A stretch of 64,000 nt of DNA from Marinomonas aquiplantarum (GTDB lineage: Bacteria > Pseudomonadota > Gammaproteobacteria > Pseudomonadales > Marinomonadaceae): NCBI RefSeq assembly GCF_003314975.1, contig NZ_QNRF01000007.1, positions 62,001 through 126,000 on the forward strand, read 5' to 3'. Below the pieces are notes generated by a model. The model saw only the letters and a program-made list of their open reading frames with translations. It was not told the origin of the DNA and did no database searches. The position numbers and the translations under genes were made by a program. Positions 24,710 to 33,625 of the stretch are shown piece after piece. The stretch's first letter is position 1. The number at the start of each line of letters is the position of its first letter.

Positions 24710-25728
24710 CTTGTTGTTTCCGATTGAGCAAAAGTGGGTTCCGAGGTGGTTTCTTCCATTAAGACATACAGTGGGCGTTGTTTGGACTCGATGAAGAGGC
24801 GACCAACATATTCCCCTAAAACGCCAATGGATAAGAGCTGGATGCCGCCTAAAAATAATATGATTAAGACGGTTGAAGGATAGCCAACTACAGGCTCGCC
24901 CCATACTAAGGTTTTGGTCAGCACGACCATGGCCATGACAAAGGTGAAAAACGAAGTGGTGAGTCCTGCTAGCGTCGCCCAACGTAACGGTTTGGTGCTA
25001 AAAGAGGTAATGCCTTCTAAGGCAAGATGGATGAGTTTTGGGTAATTCCATTTTGTTTTGCCTGCTAGTCTTGGGTCTCGGTCAAAAGTCATGACTTGGC
25101 GAGTAAACCCGGGCCAAGCCAGCAGTCCTTTCATAAAGCGGGTGCGTTCAGGCAAGGTGTTGATGACCTCAACGACTTTCTTGTCCATGAGGCGAAAGTC
25201 TCCCACATTTTCTGTAATGGGCGAGTCGCTGATATAAGACATAAAGCGATAGAAGCAATGGGCGGTTGTGCGTTTTAGCCAATTTTCACCGTGCCTTTCT
25301 CGACGTTGCATTTCGACAACTTGAGCACCTTGCTGCCAAGCCTTCACCATATCAGGAATGCATTCAGGTGGGTCCTGAAGGTCGGCATCCAGTAATATGA
25401 CGCATTGCCCCAAGGCCGATTTTAATCCCGCGCTTAAGGCGGCTTCTTTGCCGAAGTTTCGACTGAGTCTTAAGCTGCGAATGCTGTGTGTAGGGTGTTG
25501 GAATTGGCTGACTAATTGCCAGCTTGCATCTTGACTACCATCATCCACATAGACGATTTCACAGAGTTGATGCAGGGCTGACAACGCATTACAGACTCGT
25601 TGGTGGCATTGTTCTAAGACATCTCGCTCGTTTAAAAAAGGGATGATGACACTGACCAAGGGGGCTTGTTTTTCTACTTTGTCATTGGTTTTAGCGTGCA
25701 CAAAGTGCTGATAGGCGACCGCACTCAT
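24706..25728 (-). CDS. Polyprenyl-phosphate glycosyltransferase, GT2 (GtrB/DPM1-like)
   Basis: Transfers a sugar from a nucleotide donor to undecaprenyl phosphate at the cytoplasmic face. 340 residues: GT2 domain with Ser-Val-Ile-Ile-Pro-Phe-Leu-Asn, Val-Asp-Asp-Gly-Ser near 60 and Leu-Leu-Asp-Ala-Asp-Leu-Gln-Asp near 113, then two C-terminal membrane helices (about 235-258 and 270-292), as in GtrB. Translationally coupled to the GT39 gene (4-base overlap). A GtrA-type partner is encoded separately at 28954-29370. The sugar cannot be read from sequence. Confidence 0.9.
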   Translation of the reverse strand: MSAVAYQHFVHAKTNDKVEKQAPLVSVIIPFLNERDVLEQCHQRVCNALSALHQLCEIVYVDDGSQDASWQLVSQFQHPTHSIRSLRLSRNFGKEAALSAGLKSALGQCVILLDADLQDPPECIPDMVKAWQQGAQVVEMQRRERHGENWLKRTTAHCFYRFMSYISDSPITENVGDFRLMDKKVVEVINTLPERTRFMKGLLAWPGFTRQVMTFDRDPRLAGKTKWNYPKLIHLALEGITSFSTKPLRWATLAGLTTSFFTFVMAMVVLTKTLVWGEPVVGYPSTVLIILFLGGIQLLSIGVLGEYVGRLFIESKQRPLYVLMEETTSEPTFAQSETTR

Positions 25729-25859
25729 AGTGTTTCCTCAGTTAAGTTCATAATGAGGTCATATTAGTGAGGCGCTTGTCGCAAAAAGATGATTCACTTT
25801 TTTTTCATCTCTTTGTGTCACAATTATATGAAATGCAAAGAGGCCAGAAATAAAATTGT

Positions 25860-26540
25860 ATGAAGTTACTGTTGGTGGAAGACCATAAAGACATTGCGGG
25901 TGTTATTTTTGATTATTTTGAACTCAAAGGTGACGAGTTGGATTATGCCAATAACGGCCAGCACGGTTTTAATCTAGCAGTCGCTGAGCCTTACGATGTG
26001 ATTATATTGGATGTCATGCTGCCAAAAATGGACGGACTAACTGTATGTCGATCTTTACGTGAGCAGGGTGTGGATACCCCCGTTTTGATGTTGACGGCAC
26101 GGGATACGAAAGACGATATTTTAGCGGGCTTCGAAAGCTTGGCCGATGACTATTTAGTGAAGCCCTTTGATCTGGATATTCTGGACTCCCGAATTCAAGC
26201 TTTAGTTCGGCGGCAGAAAGGCAAAGTGGCGAACCGTGAACTGGTATTTGGGCAATTAAGACTCGACATGAATACGCGTATTTTGCAGCGAGAAGGGAGT
26301 CGATATGCATTAAACCCATCGCAATACACTATTTTAAGACTGCTTATGCAAAAGGCGCCTGATGTAGTGAGTAAGAATGAGATCTCTGATGCCCTTTGGG
26401 GGGATGAAGAACCTGACAGTAAAGTATTAAGAAGTCATATTTATCAGTTGCGCAGTTTAATTGATCGACCGTTTGAGCATGCCTATTTACAGACTGTGTC
26501 GAAAGTAGGCTATCGACTTGTTGCGGAAGACCAAGAATGA
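25860..26540 (+). CDS. OmpR-family response regulator
   Basis: 226 residues: receiver domain (Glu-Asp near 7-8, phospho-acceptor Asp51 in Ile-Leu-Asp-Val-Met-Leu-Pro, Thr79, Lys101 in Leu-Val-Lys-Pro-Phe) and a C-terminal winged helix (about 125-225, ending Val-Ser-Lys-Val-Gly-Tyr-Arg-Leu). The alpha4 region reads Phe-Glu-Ser-Leu-Ala-Asp-Asp-Tyr rather than the usual Gly-Ala-Asp-Asp-Tyr. The ATG is at the end of a short AT-rich leader with no good ribosome site. It overlaps the kinase gene as ATGA and diverges from the GT2-GT39 operon, which is a candidate target. Confidence 0.92.
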   Translation: MKLLLVEDHKDIAGVIFDYFELKGDELDYANNGQHGFNLAVAEPYDVIILDVMLPKMDGLTVCRSLREQGVDTPVLMLTARDTKDDILAGFESLADDYLVKPFDLDILDSRIQALVRRQKGKVANRELVFGQLRLDMNTRILQREGSRYALNPSQYTILRLLMQKAPDVVSKNEISDALWGDEEPDSKVLRSHIYQLRSLIDRPFEHAYLQTVSKVGYRLVAEDQE

Positions 26541-27790
26541 AACGTATTAAAACGGCTAAACAATTAACCTTTACCTATTTCTCCATCGTTGCCTTTGCCA
26601 TCATTGCTTTTCATTTTTCCATGTTTCAGTCAGTGATTGAAAATGTGGAAATGATCTACGCTGAAAATCGTATGTTAAAAGATAAAAATACAGCCGTAGA
26701 GCGTTTGCAAGGTACCAATTTAACGCATCTATCTATTCCGCCTTTTTCAGAGGCTTATGTTGGTCAGGAAAGCCTACCTTTGGGCGTGGTTCTTGATCCT
26801 AATATGACAGATGATTTGCCCTATGAGTTAGATGAGGCGTCGGATACCAATTTGGAAGTTTTTTCGATGCGCTCCCAAGTGATCATCAATGGTGAGCAAA
26901 AGACCTTATATATTATCCATTACGATGAAATTTATGAGATCAGTGAAGCTCAGATGTTTCAGACTCAAAGCACTCAACTCATGCTTTCTTTGCTTTTATT
27001 GGTCGTTAGTCTTTGGGTCGTTATGCGTATTTCTATGCGTTTAACCAAGCCGCTGTCACAGCTGTCTCAATTTTTAACCTCTAGGCGGCCTGGTGATTTG
27101 TCACCGATTGCCTTGCCTGAAGGTGCGGCGACACGTGAGGTTCATTTACTGGTGGCTTGTTTCAATGATTATCAACAGCAAATTCAAGGATTAATTGAGC
27201 GTGAACGAGCGTTTAACCGCTATGCAAGTCATGAATTACGAACCCCTTTGATGGTGATGAAAGGGGCGGTAACCTTGCTTGGTAAAACGGATTCTCCTGA
27301 GTTTATTCAACGTCAGCAGGTCAGAATGCGCCAAGCTTGTCAGGAAATGGAAGATTATATTTTAACCCTATTGTCGCTGACTCGAGAGGAAGATCTCTCA
27401 AGTATTCCCAAACGTCTTGTGACAATGACGGAGCTGGAAAGCATCAAACAAGCCCACATGATGTATTTAGTGGATGATCAAGTGTCGGTGCATATTCAGA
27501 TGCAGAATGGCTTAGAGACTAAGATGTCTGAGCCTATTTTTCATATTTTAATCGGAAATCTGCTTAAAAATGCCATGGCATCAACCGAAAAAGGGCGTAT
27601 AGATATTCACGTTGTGGGTAATCACATTGACGTGATTGATACTGGTTGTGGCTTGAGTGGTAAACCGGGCGGTGAAAGTTATGGTTTGGGCTTGATGATT
27701 GTGCGTGATATTTGTGTCAAATACGCGTGTGAATTTAGTCTGCAAGATAATGCTAAGAAGGGTTGCATTGCTAGTGTGACCTTTCCCTAG
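26537..27790 (+). CDS. Membrane sensor histidine kinase
   Basis: Partner kinase of the preceding regulator, 417 residues. TM1 about 10-33, a periplasmic sensor of about 110 residues with no domain I recognise, TM2 about 147-168, a HAMP-like linker, then HisKA with Ser-His-Glu-Leu-Arg-Thr-Pro near 228. The ATPase domain has an N-box Asn-Leu-Leu-Lys-Asn-Ala, G1 Asp-Thr-Gly-Cys-Gly-Leu and G2 Gly-Leu-Gly-Leu. All catalytic boxes are intact. The small sensor domain and nearby envelope-modifying genes suggest an envelope signal; that is inference. Confidence 0.92.
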   Translation: MKRIKTAKQLTFTYFSIVAFAIIAFHFSMFQSVIENVEMIYAENRMLKDKNTAVERLQGTNLTHLSIPPFSEAYVGQESLPLGVVLDPNMTDDLPYELDEASDTNLEVFSMRSQVIINGEQKTLYIIHYDEIYEISEAQMFQTQSTQLMLSLLLLVVSLWVVMRISMRLTKPLSQLSQFLTSRRPGDLSPIALPEGAATREVHLLVACFNDYQQQIQGLIERERAFNRYASHELRTPLMVMKGAVTLLGKTDSPEFIQRQQVRMRQACQEMEDYILTLLSLTREEDLSSIPKRLVTMTELESIKQAHMMYLVDDQVSVHIQMQNGLETKMSEPIFHILIGNLLKNAMASTEKGRIDIHVVGNHIDVIDTGCGLSGKPGGESYGLGLMIVRDICVKYACEFSLQDNAKKGCIASVTFP

Positions 27791-27806
27791 TTATATTTAA
27801 AAAATC

Positions 27807-27848
27807 GATTGATTGGATTCGGTTTTAGCATAAATCAATCAAGTTTTT
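27807..27848 (+). terminator. Probable terminator after the kinase gene
   Basis: GATTGATT and AATCAATC form an 8-bp stem with an 18-base loop, followed by AAGTTTTTT. The loop is long, so it is only moderately convincing. Confidence 0.5.
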
Positions 27849-27934
27849 TGATGTTATTATGGTCTCATCTTATCCATTGTTCTTTATGAGGAATGCCTTT
27901 AAAGAATGAATGAAACCGTTTTGGGAGAGACAAT

Positions 27935-28945
27935 ATGAGCGCTGCAATCCTTAAAAAAATACCACTAGAGATGTTTTGGCCAACATTTGACCCTTTCTTA
28001 TTTTGCGCCTTTCATAATGATAACTACCCTCAAGCAAATGGTGAAATGGGACCGGATGCACCATTGAATAATCGGCCTATTGGGCAGGATTTTTCAGGTA
28101 TTGACGGTTGGCGTATGTATCACGGTAGTAAAGTACCGGGTTTTCCAGCTCACCCGCATCGTGGTTTTGAAACGGTCACCATTGTTAATAAAGGCTTTGT
28201 CGATCATGCAGACTCCATTGGAGCGGCTGGCCGTTATGGTCAGGGCGATACTCAGTGGATGACTGCTGGTCAAGGCGTGCAGCATTCGGAAATGTTTCCC
28301 TTGTTAAACGAAACAGATCGCAATCCCGTTGAATTGTTCCAAATTTGGTTGAATTTACCAAGCAAGAATAAAATGGTGCCTCCCCATTTCACCATGTTAT
28401 GGAATGAGGACACACCCGTACTGACAGAAAAAGATGCACAAGGCTTTGAAACCAGTGTGAAAGTAATTGCTGGCCCGATTAGTGGTGTGCAACCAGCACC
28501 ATGTCCTCCAAACTCTTGGGCGGCTGAAGAGCAGAATCACGTGGCGATTTGGTTGGTTGATCTGGCTGAAGAAGCGGAATGGACGTTACCTGCGGCTAGG
28601 GCTGGACTGTCGCGAACCTTGTATTTCTTTGAAGGTGATCAAGTTGCGTTAGACAAGGAAACTGTGTCTGTTGATCAGGCCTTTGTGCTGAAAAGTGATG
28701 CTAGTATGGTGTTAAAGAATTTGGGTAAGGCTGCTCGTTTTCTACTGCTGCAAGGACGCCCTATCAATGAGCATGTTGAACAGCATGGTCCTTTTGTTAT
28801 GAATACTCGTGCTGAGTTGCAGCAAGCTTTCCAAGATTATCAGCGTACTCAATTTGGTGGTTGGCCTTGGCCACGTCACGATCAAGTGCATGATAAGGAT
28901 AAAGGGCGTTTTGCAGAGCATGGTCAGTCGAATCAAGGCTCCTGA
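27935..28945 (+). CDS. Pirin family protein
   Basis: Bicupin protein of 336 residues, probably cytoplasmic. The N-terminal cupin has the pirin metal-site pattern: Ala-His-Pro-His-Arg-Gly-Phe-Glu-Thr near 71, later Gln-His-Ser-Glu-Met near 115. The pirin C-terminal domain covers about 190-310. Bacterial pirins include quercetin 2,3-dioxygenases and proteins that bind metabolic enzymes, so the role here is open. GGGAGAG site before the ATG. It is tail-to-tail with gtrA (8-base gap). Confidence 0.9.
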   Translation: MSAAILKKIPLEMFWPTFDPFLFCAFHNDNYPQANGEMGPDAPLNNRPIGQDFSGIDGWRMYHGSKVPGFPAHPHRGFETVTIVNKGFVDHADSIGAAGRYGQGDTQWMTAGQGVQHSEMFPLLNETDRNPVELFQIWLNLPSKNKMVPPHFTMLWNEDTPVLTEKDAQGFETSVKVIAGPISGVQPAPCPPNSWAAEEQNHVAIWLVDLAEEAEWTLPAARAGLSRTLYFFEGDQVALDKETVSVDQAFVLKSDASMVLKNLGKAARFLLLQGRPINEHVEQHGPFVMNTRAELQQAFQDYQRTQFGGWPWPRHDQVHDKDKGRFAEHGQSNQGS

Positions 28946-28953
28946 GGTTGTAT

Positions 28954-29370
28954 TTACTGGTCACGGAAGACCCAATAACGCGATAGTGAATAGTTAATAC
29001 ACATGCCGATGAATACCCCTGGCATCATGGCAAAGTATGGCCAAAGTGCCGTGAGTCCGTGATGATGTATAAATGGTTGAATTTTGATGAGTAATAGATA
29101 GACGCCAAGGTTTGGAATGAAGGCCATTAATGAACCGCTGAGGAATTGTAACCATTCCAGCACAGCGGTTTTTTTATGCCTGTTATCCGAAAAGGTAAAG
29201 TGCCGATTCCACCACCAGTTTGAGCTGGCGGCGACCCAGAAGGAAAGCCCTCTAGCAATTGTGTAAGGCACGCATTGTGACAATAGAATCAAGCTGGTGA
29301 GATCGACTAAGAAGCCAACGCCGCCCACTAAAGCAAAACGGCAATATGAGTGTTTTAAAATTCGGTTCAT
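28954..29370 (-). CDS. GtrA-like membrane protein (putative flippase)
   Basis: 138 residues, four hydrophobic segments (about 10-30, 38-58, 75-98, 108-130), matching the GtrA/DPMS family: Arg-Phe-Ala-Leu-Val-Gly-Gly-Val-Gly-Phe-Leu-Val-Asp near the start, Asn-Trp-Trp-Trp-Asn-Arg-His-Phe-Thr-Phe in the middle, and Ser-Arg-Tyr-Trp-Val-Phe-Arg at the end. GtrA proteins are proposed to flip polyprenyl-linked sugars or assist GtrB. Here it is 3.2 kb from the GT2/GT39 pair on the same strand, split off by the two-component system and pirin. Confidence 0.9.
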   Translation of the reverse strand: MNRILKHSYCRFALVGGVGFLVDLTSLILLSQCVPYTIARGLSFWVAASSNWWWNRHFTFSDNRHKKTAVLEWLQFLSGSLMAFIPNLGVYLLLIKIQPFIHHHGLTALWPYFAMMPGVFIGMCINYSLSRYWVFRDQ

Positions 29371-29450
29371 TGTGCGATTCTAATATCGCGGTCGTCAAAA
29401 AAAGATGAACACACGCTTAACCTCTAATGATGGTACAAAGGAGAAATAGA

Positions 29451-29654
29451 ATGCCATACGTGAATATTCGCATCACCAATGAAGGTGTTACAAAGGAACA
29501 AAAGCAGGCTTTGATCAAAGGTGCGACAGATTTATTGGTGGACGTATTAGGAAAAAATCCATCGACTACTGTGGTGGTAATTGATGAAGTTGAGACCGAC
29601 AATTGGGGAATTGCAGGAGAGCAGGTGACGGAACTGCGTAAGAAGAGCTCGTAA
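29451..29654 (+). CDS. 4-oxalocrotonate tautomerase family protein
   Basis: Small tautomerase-fold enzyme of 67 residues before removal of Met. The catalytic Pro directly follows the start Met (Met-Pro-Tyr-Val-Asn-Ile-Arg), which fixes the start at 29451; AAAGGAG lies 8 bases upstream. The length fits 4-OT subunits that form hexamers. No meta-cleavage pathway genes are nearby, so the substrate is unknown; such stand-alone tautomerases often have undefined roles. Confidence 0.9.
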   Translation: MPYVNIRITNEGVTKEQKQALIKGATDLLVDVLGKNPSTTVVVIDEVETDNWGIAGEQVTELRKKSS

Positions 29655-29669
29655 TGTATTCATGTTAAG

Positions 29670-29696
29670 GTGTTCATTCCTAAGTGGAATGAACAC
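29670..29696 (+). terminator. Hairpin after the tautomerase gene
   Basis: GTGTTCATTCC pairs with GGAATGAACAC (11 bp, 5-base loop). No strong T tract follows. Confidence 0.6.
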
Positions 29697-29782
29697 GATT
29701 CGATTAATTCCTTTTACAAATAGCTAAGATCATCGCATTCTAATGCTTCGAGTCTTTTTCCTACCCAATATCGAGCGTTAGT

Positions 29783-30670
29783 ATGTGGATTTTTATCACT
29801 CTTTTTGCGGCTGCATGTCAGTCTGCTAGAACCGCCTATCAAAATACCTTAGCTCGTGAAGCCGGATTTTTACATGCCACCATGGCACGTTCTTTGTACG
29901 GTTTGCCTCTGGTGACTCTCTATTTATTAGCGGTTTGGTGGCTATTTGGAGGGGTATCTCTGAATGGCACAATGACGTTTTGGTGGGCGGCTTCTGTCTG
30001 TGCTTTGGCGCAAATATTTGCTACCTACTTTATGCTGCGAGCGTTTCAGTCAGGCAGTTATGCCATTGGCACACTGCTCGCCAAGACAGAAGCCGTATTA
30101 GCCGCACTGATTGGTTTGCCCTTGTTACATTACACACTTACCTTGGGGTCTTGGATAGGGATTGGGTTAGGTGTGTTGGGTGCTGTGGTGATGACGGTAA
30201 AATGGCATAACCTTCGTCACGCTCATCGCGATGCTTCTTTGCTGTTTGGTTTGGCAAGCGGCCTGTGTTTCGCCATGACTTCTGTGATGGCGTCGATGGC
30301 AAGTCACGCCTTGTCAGGTTCGATCATTACGTCGGCTGGAGTGACTTTATGGTTTGTTTTGGTTATTCAATCTATTGTTTTGTGTTCGTTGCAGATGGCT
30401 AAGATGCGAGATATTAAAGCGCCTTTTAGGCGGGCGTTTCGCTTGAGTTGTCAGGTGGGTGTTTTAAGCTCGTTAGGGTCAATTGGTTGGTTTACAGGTT
30501 TCGCTTTGGTGAATCCAGCTTTGGTTAAAACCCTTGGGCAAATCGAAATTCTTGGGACTTTGTATTACTCTAAAGTGCGTTTTTCAGAGAGGCTTAGCAA
30601 ACAACAATGGCTTGGCGGCACAATGATATTGATCAGTGTGATTTTCGTCGTCGCATCAACCGTAAAGTGA
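29783..30670 (+). CDS. EamA/DMT-family transporter
   Basis: Inner-membrane protein of 295 residues with about ten hydrophobic segments in two repeats, typical of drug/metabolite exporters of the EamA group. Identifying patterns include Ala-Ala-Cys-Gln-Ser-Ala-Arg-Thr-Ala near the start and Gly-Thr-Leu-Leu-Ala-Lys-Thr-Glu-Ala-Val in the first repeat's last helix pair. The substrate is unknown. The downstream VOC gene is 7 bases away on the same strand, so the two are likely co-transcribed. Confidence 0.88.
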   Translation: MWIFITLFAAACQSARTAYQNTLAREAGFLHATMARSLYGLPLVTLYLLAVWWLFGGVSLNGTMTFWWAASVCALAQIFATYFMLRAFQSGSYAIGTLLAKTEAVLAALIGLPLLHYTLTLGSWIGIGLGVLGAVVMTVKWHNLRHAHRDASLLFGLASGLCFAMTSVMASMASHALSGSIITSAGVTLWFVLVIQSIVLCSLQMAKMRDIKAPFRRAFRLSCQVGVLSSLGSIGWFTGFALVNPALVKTLGQIEILGTLYYSKVRFSERLSKQQWLGGTMILISVIFVVASTVK

Positions 30671-30677
30671 GACCGTT

Positions 30678-31031
30678 ATGCAATCAACTAAGATAAATTA
30701 TGTAGAATTACCGGCACGAGATCTTGAGCTTAATAAGGCCTTTTTTCGACAAGCGTTTGGTTGGGACTTCGAAGATTATGGTCCAGAATACAGCGCGTTT
30801 AAAAATGCTGGTCTAGACGGTGGCTTTTTTCAGGCCGACTTTTGTTCACGTCCGCAAACAGGAGCGGCATTGGTGGTTTTATACAGTGACGATCTAGAAA
30901 GTGCGGTGAGTCATGTGGAAGCTGCTGGTGGCACCATAGAGCAGGTCATTTTTGAATTCCCTGGCGGCCGCCGTTTTCACTTTTTGGACCCTTGTGGTAA
31001 CGAATGGGCAGTGTGGGGGCCGTTGGTTTAA
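30678..31031 (+). CDS. VOC family (glyoxalase/bleomycin-resistance fold) protein
   Basis: 117 residues. Vicinal oxygen chelate fold: Asn-Tyr-Val-Glu-Leu-Pro-Ala-Arg-Asp-Leu near 7-16, Phe-Phe-Arg-Gln-Ala-Phe-Gly-Trp, and the C-terminal His-Phe-Leu-Asp-Pro-Cys-Gly-Asn-Glu-Trp-Ala. This subgroup is of the YdeI-like stress/lyase-fold type without a defined reaction. Probably in one transcript with the DMT transporter. Confidence 0.88.
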   Translation: MQSTKINYVELPARDLELNKAFFRQAFGWDFEDYGPEYSAFKNAGLDGGFFQADFCSRPQTGAALVVLYSDDLESAVSHVEAAGGTIEQVIFEFPGGRRFHFLDPCGNEWAVWGPLV

Positions 31032-31103
31032 GTTGAATTGTTTCAGTGAATAGATTGATAGCCTAGGTTCTCAATGCATGATTTTAATGTCGGTTGTGTC
31101 ATA

Positions 31104-31133
31104 CAGGATACCTCGCCATGCCAAGGTATCCTG
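31104..31133. terminator. Hairpin between VOC gene and asparaginase gene
   Basis: CAGGATACCT pairs with AGGTATCCTG (10 bp, 10-base loop) between convergent genes. No T tract. Confidence 0.6.
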
Positions 31134-31140
31134 GAGTTTG

Positions 31141-32172
31141 TTACTTAGTGGTCAATTCATTGGCGTAGTTGATTGACCATTTCTCCATCAGACTATGGTA
31201 GCTTTCGCCTTTGGCAATCAGCCAATGTAGTTTACAAAAAGCGGCCTCTAGGGTCATGTCCTGCCCACTTAGCACATTCATAGATGACAGCATTGAGCCG
31301 GCAGCGTAAGCGCCTTGAGATACCCCGCCATGCAGGCATTGGGTGAGATTGACGACGATTTTTTTTCGCAACATGGCTTCCGTCAAGAAAGATAGAAAGG
31401 CTGGGTTTTGGTCCGGCACGTTGCCAGCGCCATAGGTCATTAAAATAATGCCATGGCAATTTTGGTCATCCAGTACGCTTTGATATACGCTGATCGGCAG
31501 ACTCGGATGAAGTGTTAAGACGGCAACAGCACCGGATTGAAAGGTTACTAACTTATCGTCTAGATTAGTTGGACATTGGTCAGAGGGAAATTCACTCAAT
31601 CGTTCAGGGTAGAGTTGAATATGAATCGCTAATTCACCCAGTAAGTCATCGTTTGGAGTGTGAAAAGCCTCAAATCTTCCGCTACTGATCTTTTGAATTC
31701 GGTTGCCCCGCATAAGTTTGCCATTAAACACCAGACTGACGTCTGGAATGGATTTTATGACAGCCAATGAAAGCGCAGCTTGTAGATTGGCAGTGGCATC
31801 GGATCGGTTCATTCCTAAGGGAATTTGAGAGCCGGTTAGAATGACATTTTTAGAACCGGCACCGAGCATAAATGATAAGGCTGAAGCGGTATAGGCCATG
31901 GTATCTGTGCCATGTAAGATTACGAAGCCATCATAATCTTGCCAATGAATGTTGAGAATAGAGACAAGTTTGGTCCAGTGAGCTGGGGTGATATTAGCAC
32001 TGTCGATAAGTGGTGAAATTTCTAGCACTTCAAAGCTCGGTAAGCTACTCAAACTACCATCTAAAGCGCGTTCAATTCGATCTTGTAACCCCGATGCTGG
32101 GGCCAAGCCTTGCGCTGTTTGAGTCATACCTATGGTGCCACCAGTATAGACTACTAAAACCTGCGCACTCAT
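31141..32172 (-). CDS. ansA: L-asparaginase (type I, AnsA-like)
   Basis: Hydrolyses asparagine to aspartate and ammonia. 343 residues without a signal peptide, so cytoplasmic. Both catalytic Thr motifs are present: Tyr-Thr-Gly-Gly-Thr-Ile-Gly near 9-15 and His-Gly-Thr-Asp-Thr-Met-Ala near 87-93, plus Leu-Thr-Gly-Ser-Gln-Ile-Pro. Its start overlaps the aspartase stop by 4 bases, so the product aspartate goes straight to the next enzyme. Low-affinity type I is favoured by the lack of an export signal; glutaminase side activity is possible. Confidence 0.9.
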   Translation of the reverse strand: MSAQVLVVYTGGTIGMTQTAQGLAPASGLQDRIERALDGSLSSLPSFEVLEISPLIDSANITPAHWTKLVSILNIHWQDYDGFVILHGTDTMAYTASALSFMLGAGSKNVILTGSQIPLGMNRSDATANLQAALSLAVIKSIPDVSLVFNGKLMRGNRIQKISSGRFEAFHTPNDDLLGELAIHIQLYPERLSEFPSDQCPTNLDDKLVTFQSGAVAVLTLHPSLPISVYQSVLDDQNCHGIILMTYGAGNVPDQNPAFLSFLTEAMLRKKIVVNLTQCLHGGVSQGAYAAGSMLSSMNVLSGQDMTLEAAFCKLHWLIAKGESYHSLMEKWSINYANELTTK

Positions 32173-33572
32173 AAACTCACCTTGCTTGGGGATAGCATAG
32201 ACTCTGGGCTCAGTAATAGATTGACTTGCTCTTCCGTTAATAGCTGTTCTTCTATAATAAGTGCTTTTACCGTGCTGCCTGTGGTCAAGGCTTGACGGGC
32301 AATGCGCGAGGCATTGGAATAGCCAATGTGGGGAACAAGCGCAGTGATAATGCCAATGCTATTTTCCACATGACCGGCACAAACGGCTTCGTTCGCGGTA
32401 ATGCCACGGATGCAGCGGTGTTCTAGCATGTGACAAGCTTCTTTAAGCATTTTTAAAGAGTTTAGCAGGTTGTAAATAATCATAGGTTCCATGGCGTTAA
32501 GCTGTAATTGGCCTGCTTCAGCAGCCAGTGATACCGCTAAGTCTGAGGCAATGACTTGATACGCGGTTTGGTTCATCGCTTCAGGAATCACTGGGTTGAC
32601 CTTGCCAGGCATAATGGAAGAGCCAGGTTGCATTGGAGGCAAATTAATTTCACCTAATCCGGTACGAGGGCCACTGGAAAGTAGGCGTAAGTCATTGCTC
32701 ATCTTGCTGAGTTTAATGGCGAGGCGCTTCAAAATTCCGGAGAAAAACACAAACGCGCCCATGTCTGAGGTCGCTTCTACTAAGTTGCTCGCAGGGACCA
32801 TGGGTTTGGTCGAAATAGTGGCCAGCTTTTCAACCACACGCGTAGCGTAACCTTCTGGCGTATTGATGCCAGTACCAATGGCGGTGCCGCCTAAGTTCAC
32901 TTCACATAATAAGGCGCAGGCTTCACTGATGCGGTCGATGTCTTCCCCTAGAGTCACTGCAAAAGCATCAAACTCTTGTCCAAGTGTCATAGGCACCGCA
33001 TCTTGTAATTGCGTTCGTCCCATTTTGACAATGTGAGCAAACGCTTTGCCTTTTTCTTCTAGCGCCGCTTTAAGTGAGGCTAAGCTGGGAACAAAATTGT
33101 CCGCCGCAAATTGAATGCCCAAGCAGGCGGCAGTCGGGTAGGCGTCGTTGGTGGATTGTGAACGATTGACATCATCGTTAGGATGTAAATATTGGTAGTC
33201 ACCTAATTTGTGACCGAGTTTGGTTAGCGCTAAGTTGGCAATAACTTCATTTGCATTCATGTTGGTTGAGGTGCCAGCGCCGCCTTGAATAACGTCAACA
33301 ATAAAAGCGTCATGATGTTTTCCTAGAATCAGCTCTTGACAAGCCGCGACAATCGCATCGGCCTTTTCATCGGTTAATAAATTCATTTCTTGGTTAGTAC
33401 GTGCCGCTGAGGCTTTGACCATTGCCAAGGCTTTAATTAACTCTGGAAAATGTGAAATGGGTACGCCGGTAATGGCGAAGTTCTGGGCGGCTCGCTGTGT
33501 TTGAATGCCATATAGTGCATCCGCAGGAAGATCCATGTTGCCAAGTAAGTCGTATTCAGAGCGAGTATTCAT
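32169..33572 (-). CDS. aspA: Aspartate ammonia-lyase
   Basis: Converts aspartate to fumarate and ammonia, cytoplasmic homotetramer, 467 residues (E. coli AspA 478). Fumarase/aspartase superfamily signature Gly-Ser-Ser-Ile-Met-Pro-Gly-Lys-Val-Asn-Pro near 315, plus Gly-Gly-Ala-Gly-Thr-Ser near 97 and Ser-Gln-Ser-Thr-Asn-Asp near 138. Between the symporter and asparaginase genes on one strand; its product enters the TCA cycle. Fumarase is the sister enzyme, but the operon context fits aspartase. Confidence 0.92.
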   Translation of the reverse strand: MNTRSEYDLLGNMDLPADALYGIQTQRAAQNFAITGVPISHFPELIKALAMVKASAARTNQEMNLLTDEKADAIVAACQELILGKHHDAFIVDVIQGGAGTSTNMNANEVIANLALTKLGHKLGDYQYLHPNDDVNRSQSTNDAYPTAACLGIQFAADNFVPSLASLKAALEEKGKAFAHIVKMGRTQLQDAVPMTLGQEFDAFAVTLGEDIDRISEACALLCEVNLGGTAIGTGINTPEGYATRVVEKLATISTKPMVPASNLVEATSDMGAFVFFSGILKRLAIKLSKMSNDLRLLSSGPRTGLGEINLPPMQPGSSIMPGKVNPVIPEAMNQTAYQVIASDLAVSLAAEAGQLQLNAMEPMIIYNLLNSLKMLKEACHMLEHRCIRGITANEAVCAGHVENSIGIITALVPHIGYSNASRIARQALTTGSTVKALIIEEQLLTEEQVNLLLSPESMLSPSKVSL

Positions 33573-33585
33573 AAGGTTTTCCTAG

Positions 33586-33610
33586 GGCCTCATTCGATAG
33601 GAATGAGGCC
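33586..33610 (-). terminator. Hairpin between AGCS symporter and aspA
   Basis: GGCCTCATTC pairs with GAATGAGGCC (10 bp, 5-base loop) in the 53-base gap inside the leftward operon. No T tract follows leftward; it may be an attenuator or processing site that sets unequal expression. Confidence 0.5.
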
Positions 33611-33625
33611 ACATATTAGCTTAAG

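Noticed and set aside
23288..24982. GT39 frame extended upstream to about 564 codons
   Set aside because: The extra 91 codons run through the GT2 coding region in another frame, are rich in His/Arg/Cys and unlike the family; the ATG at 24709 overlaps the GT2 stop.
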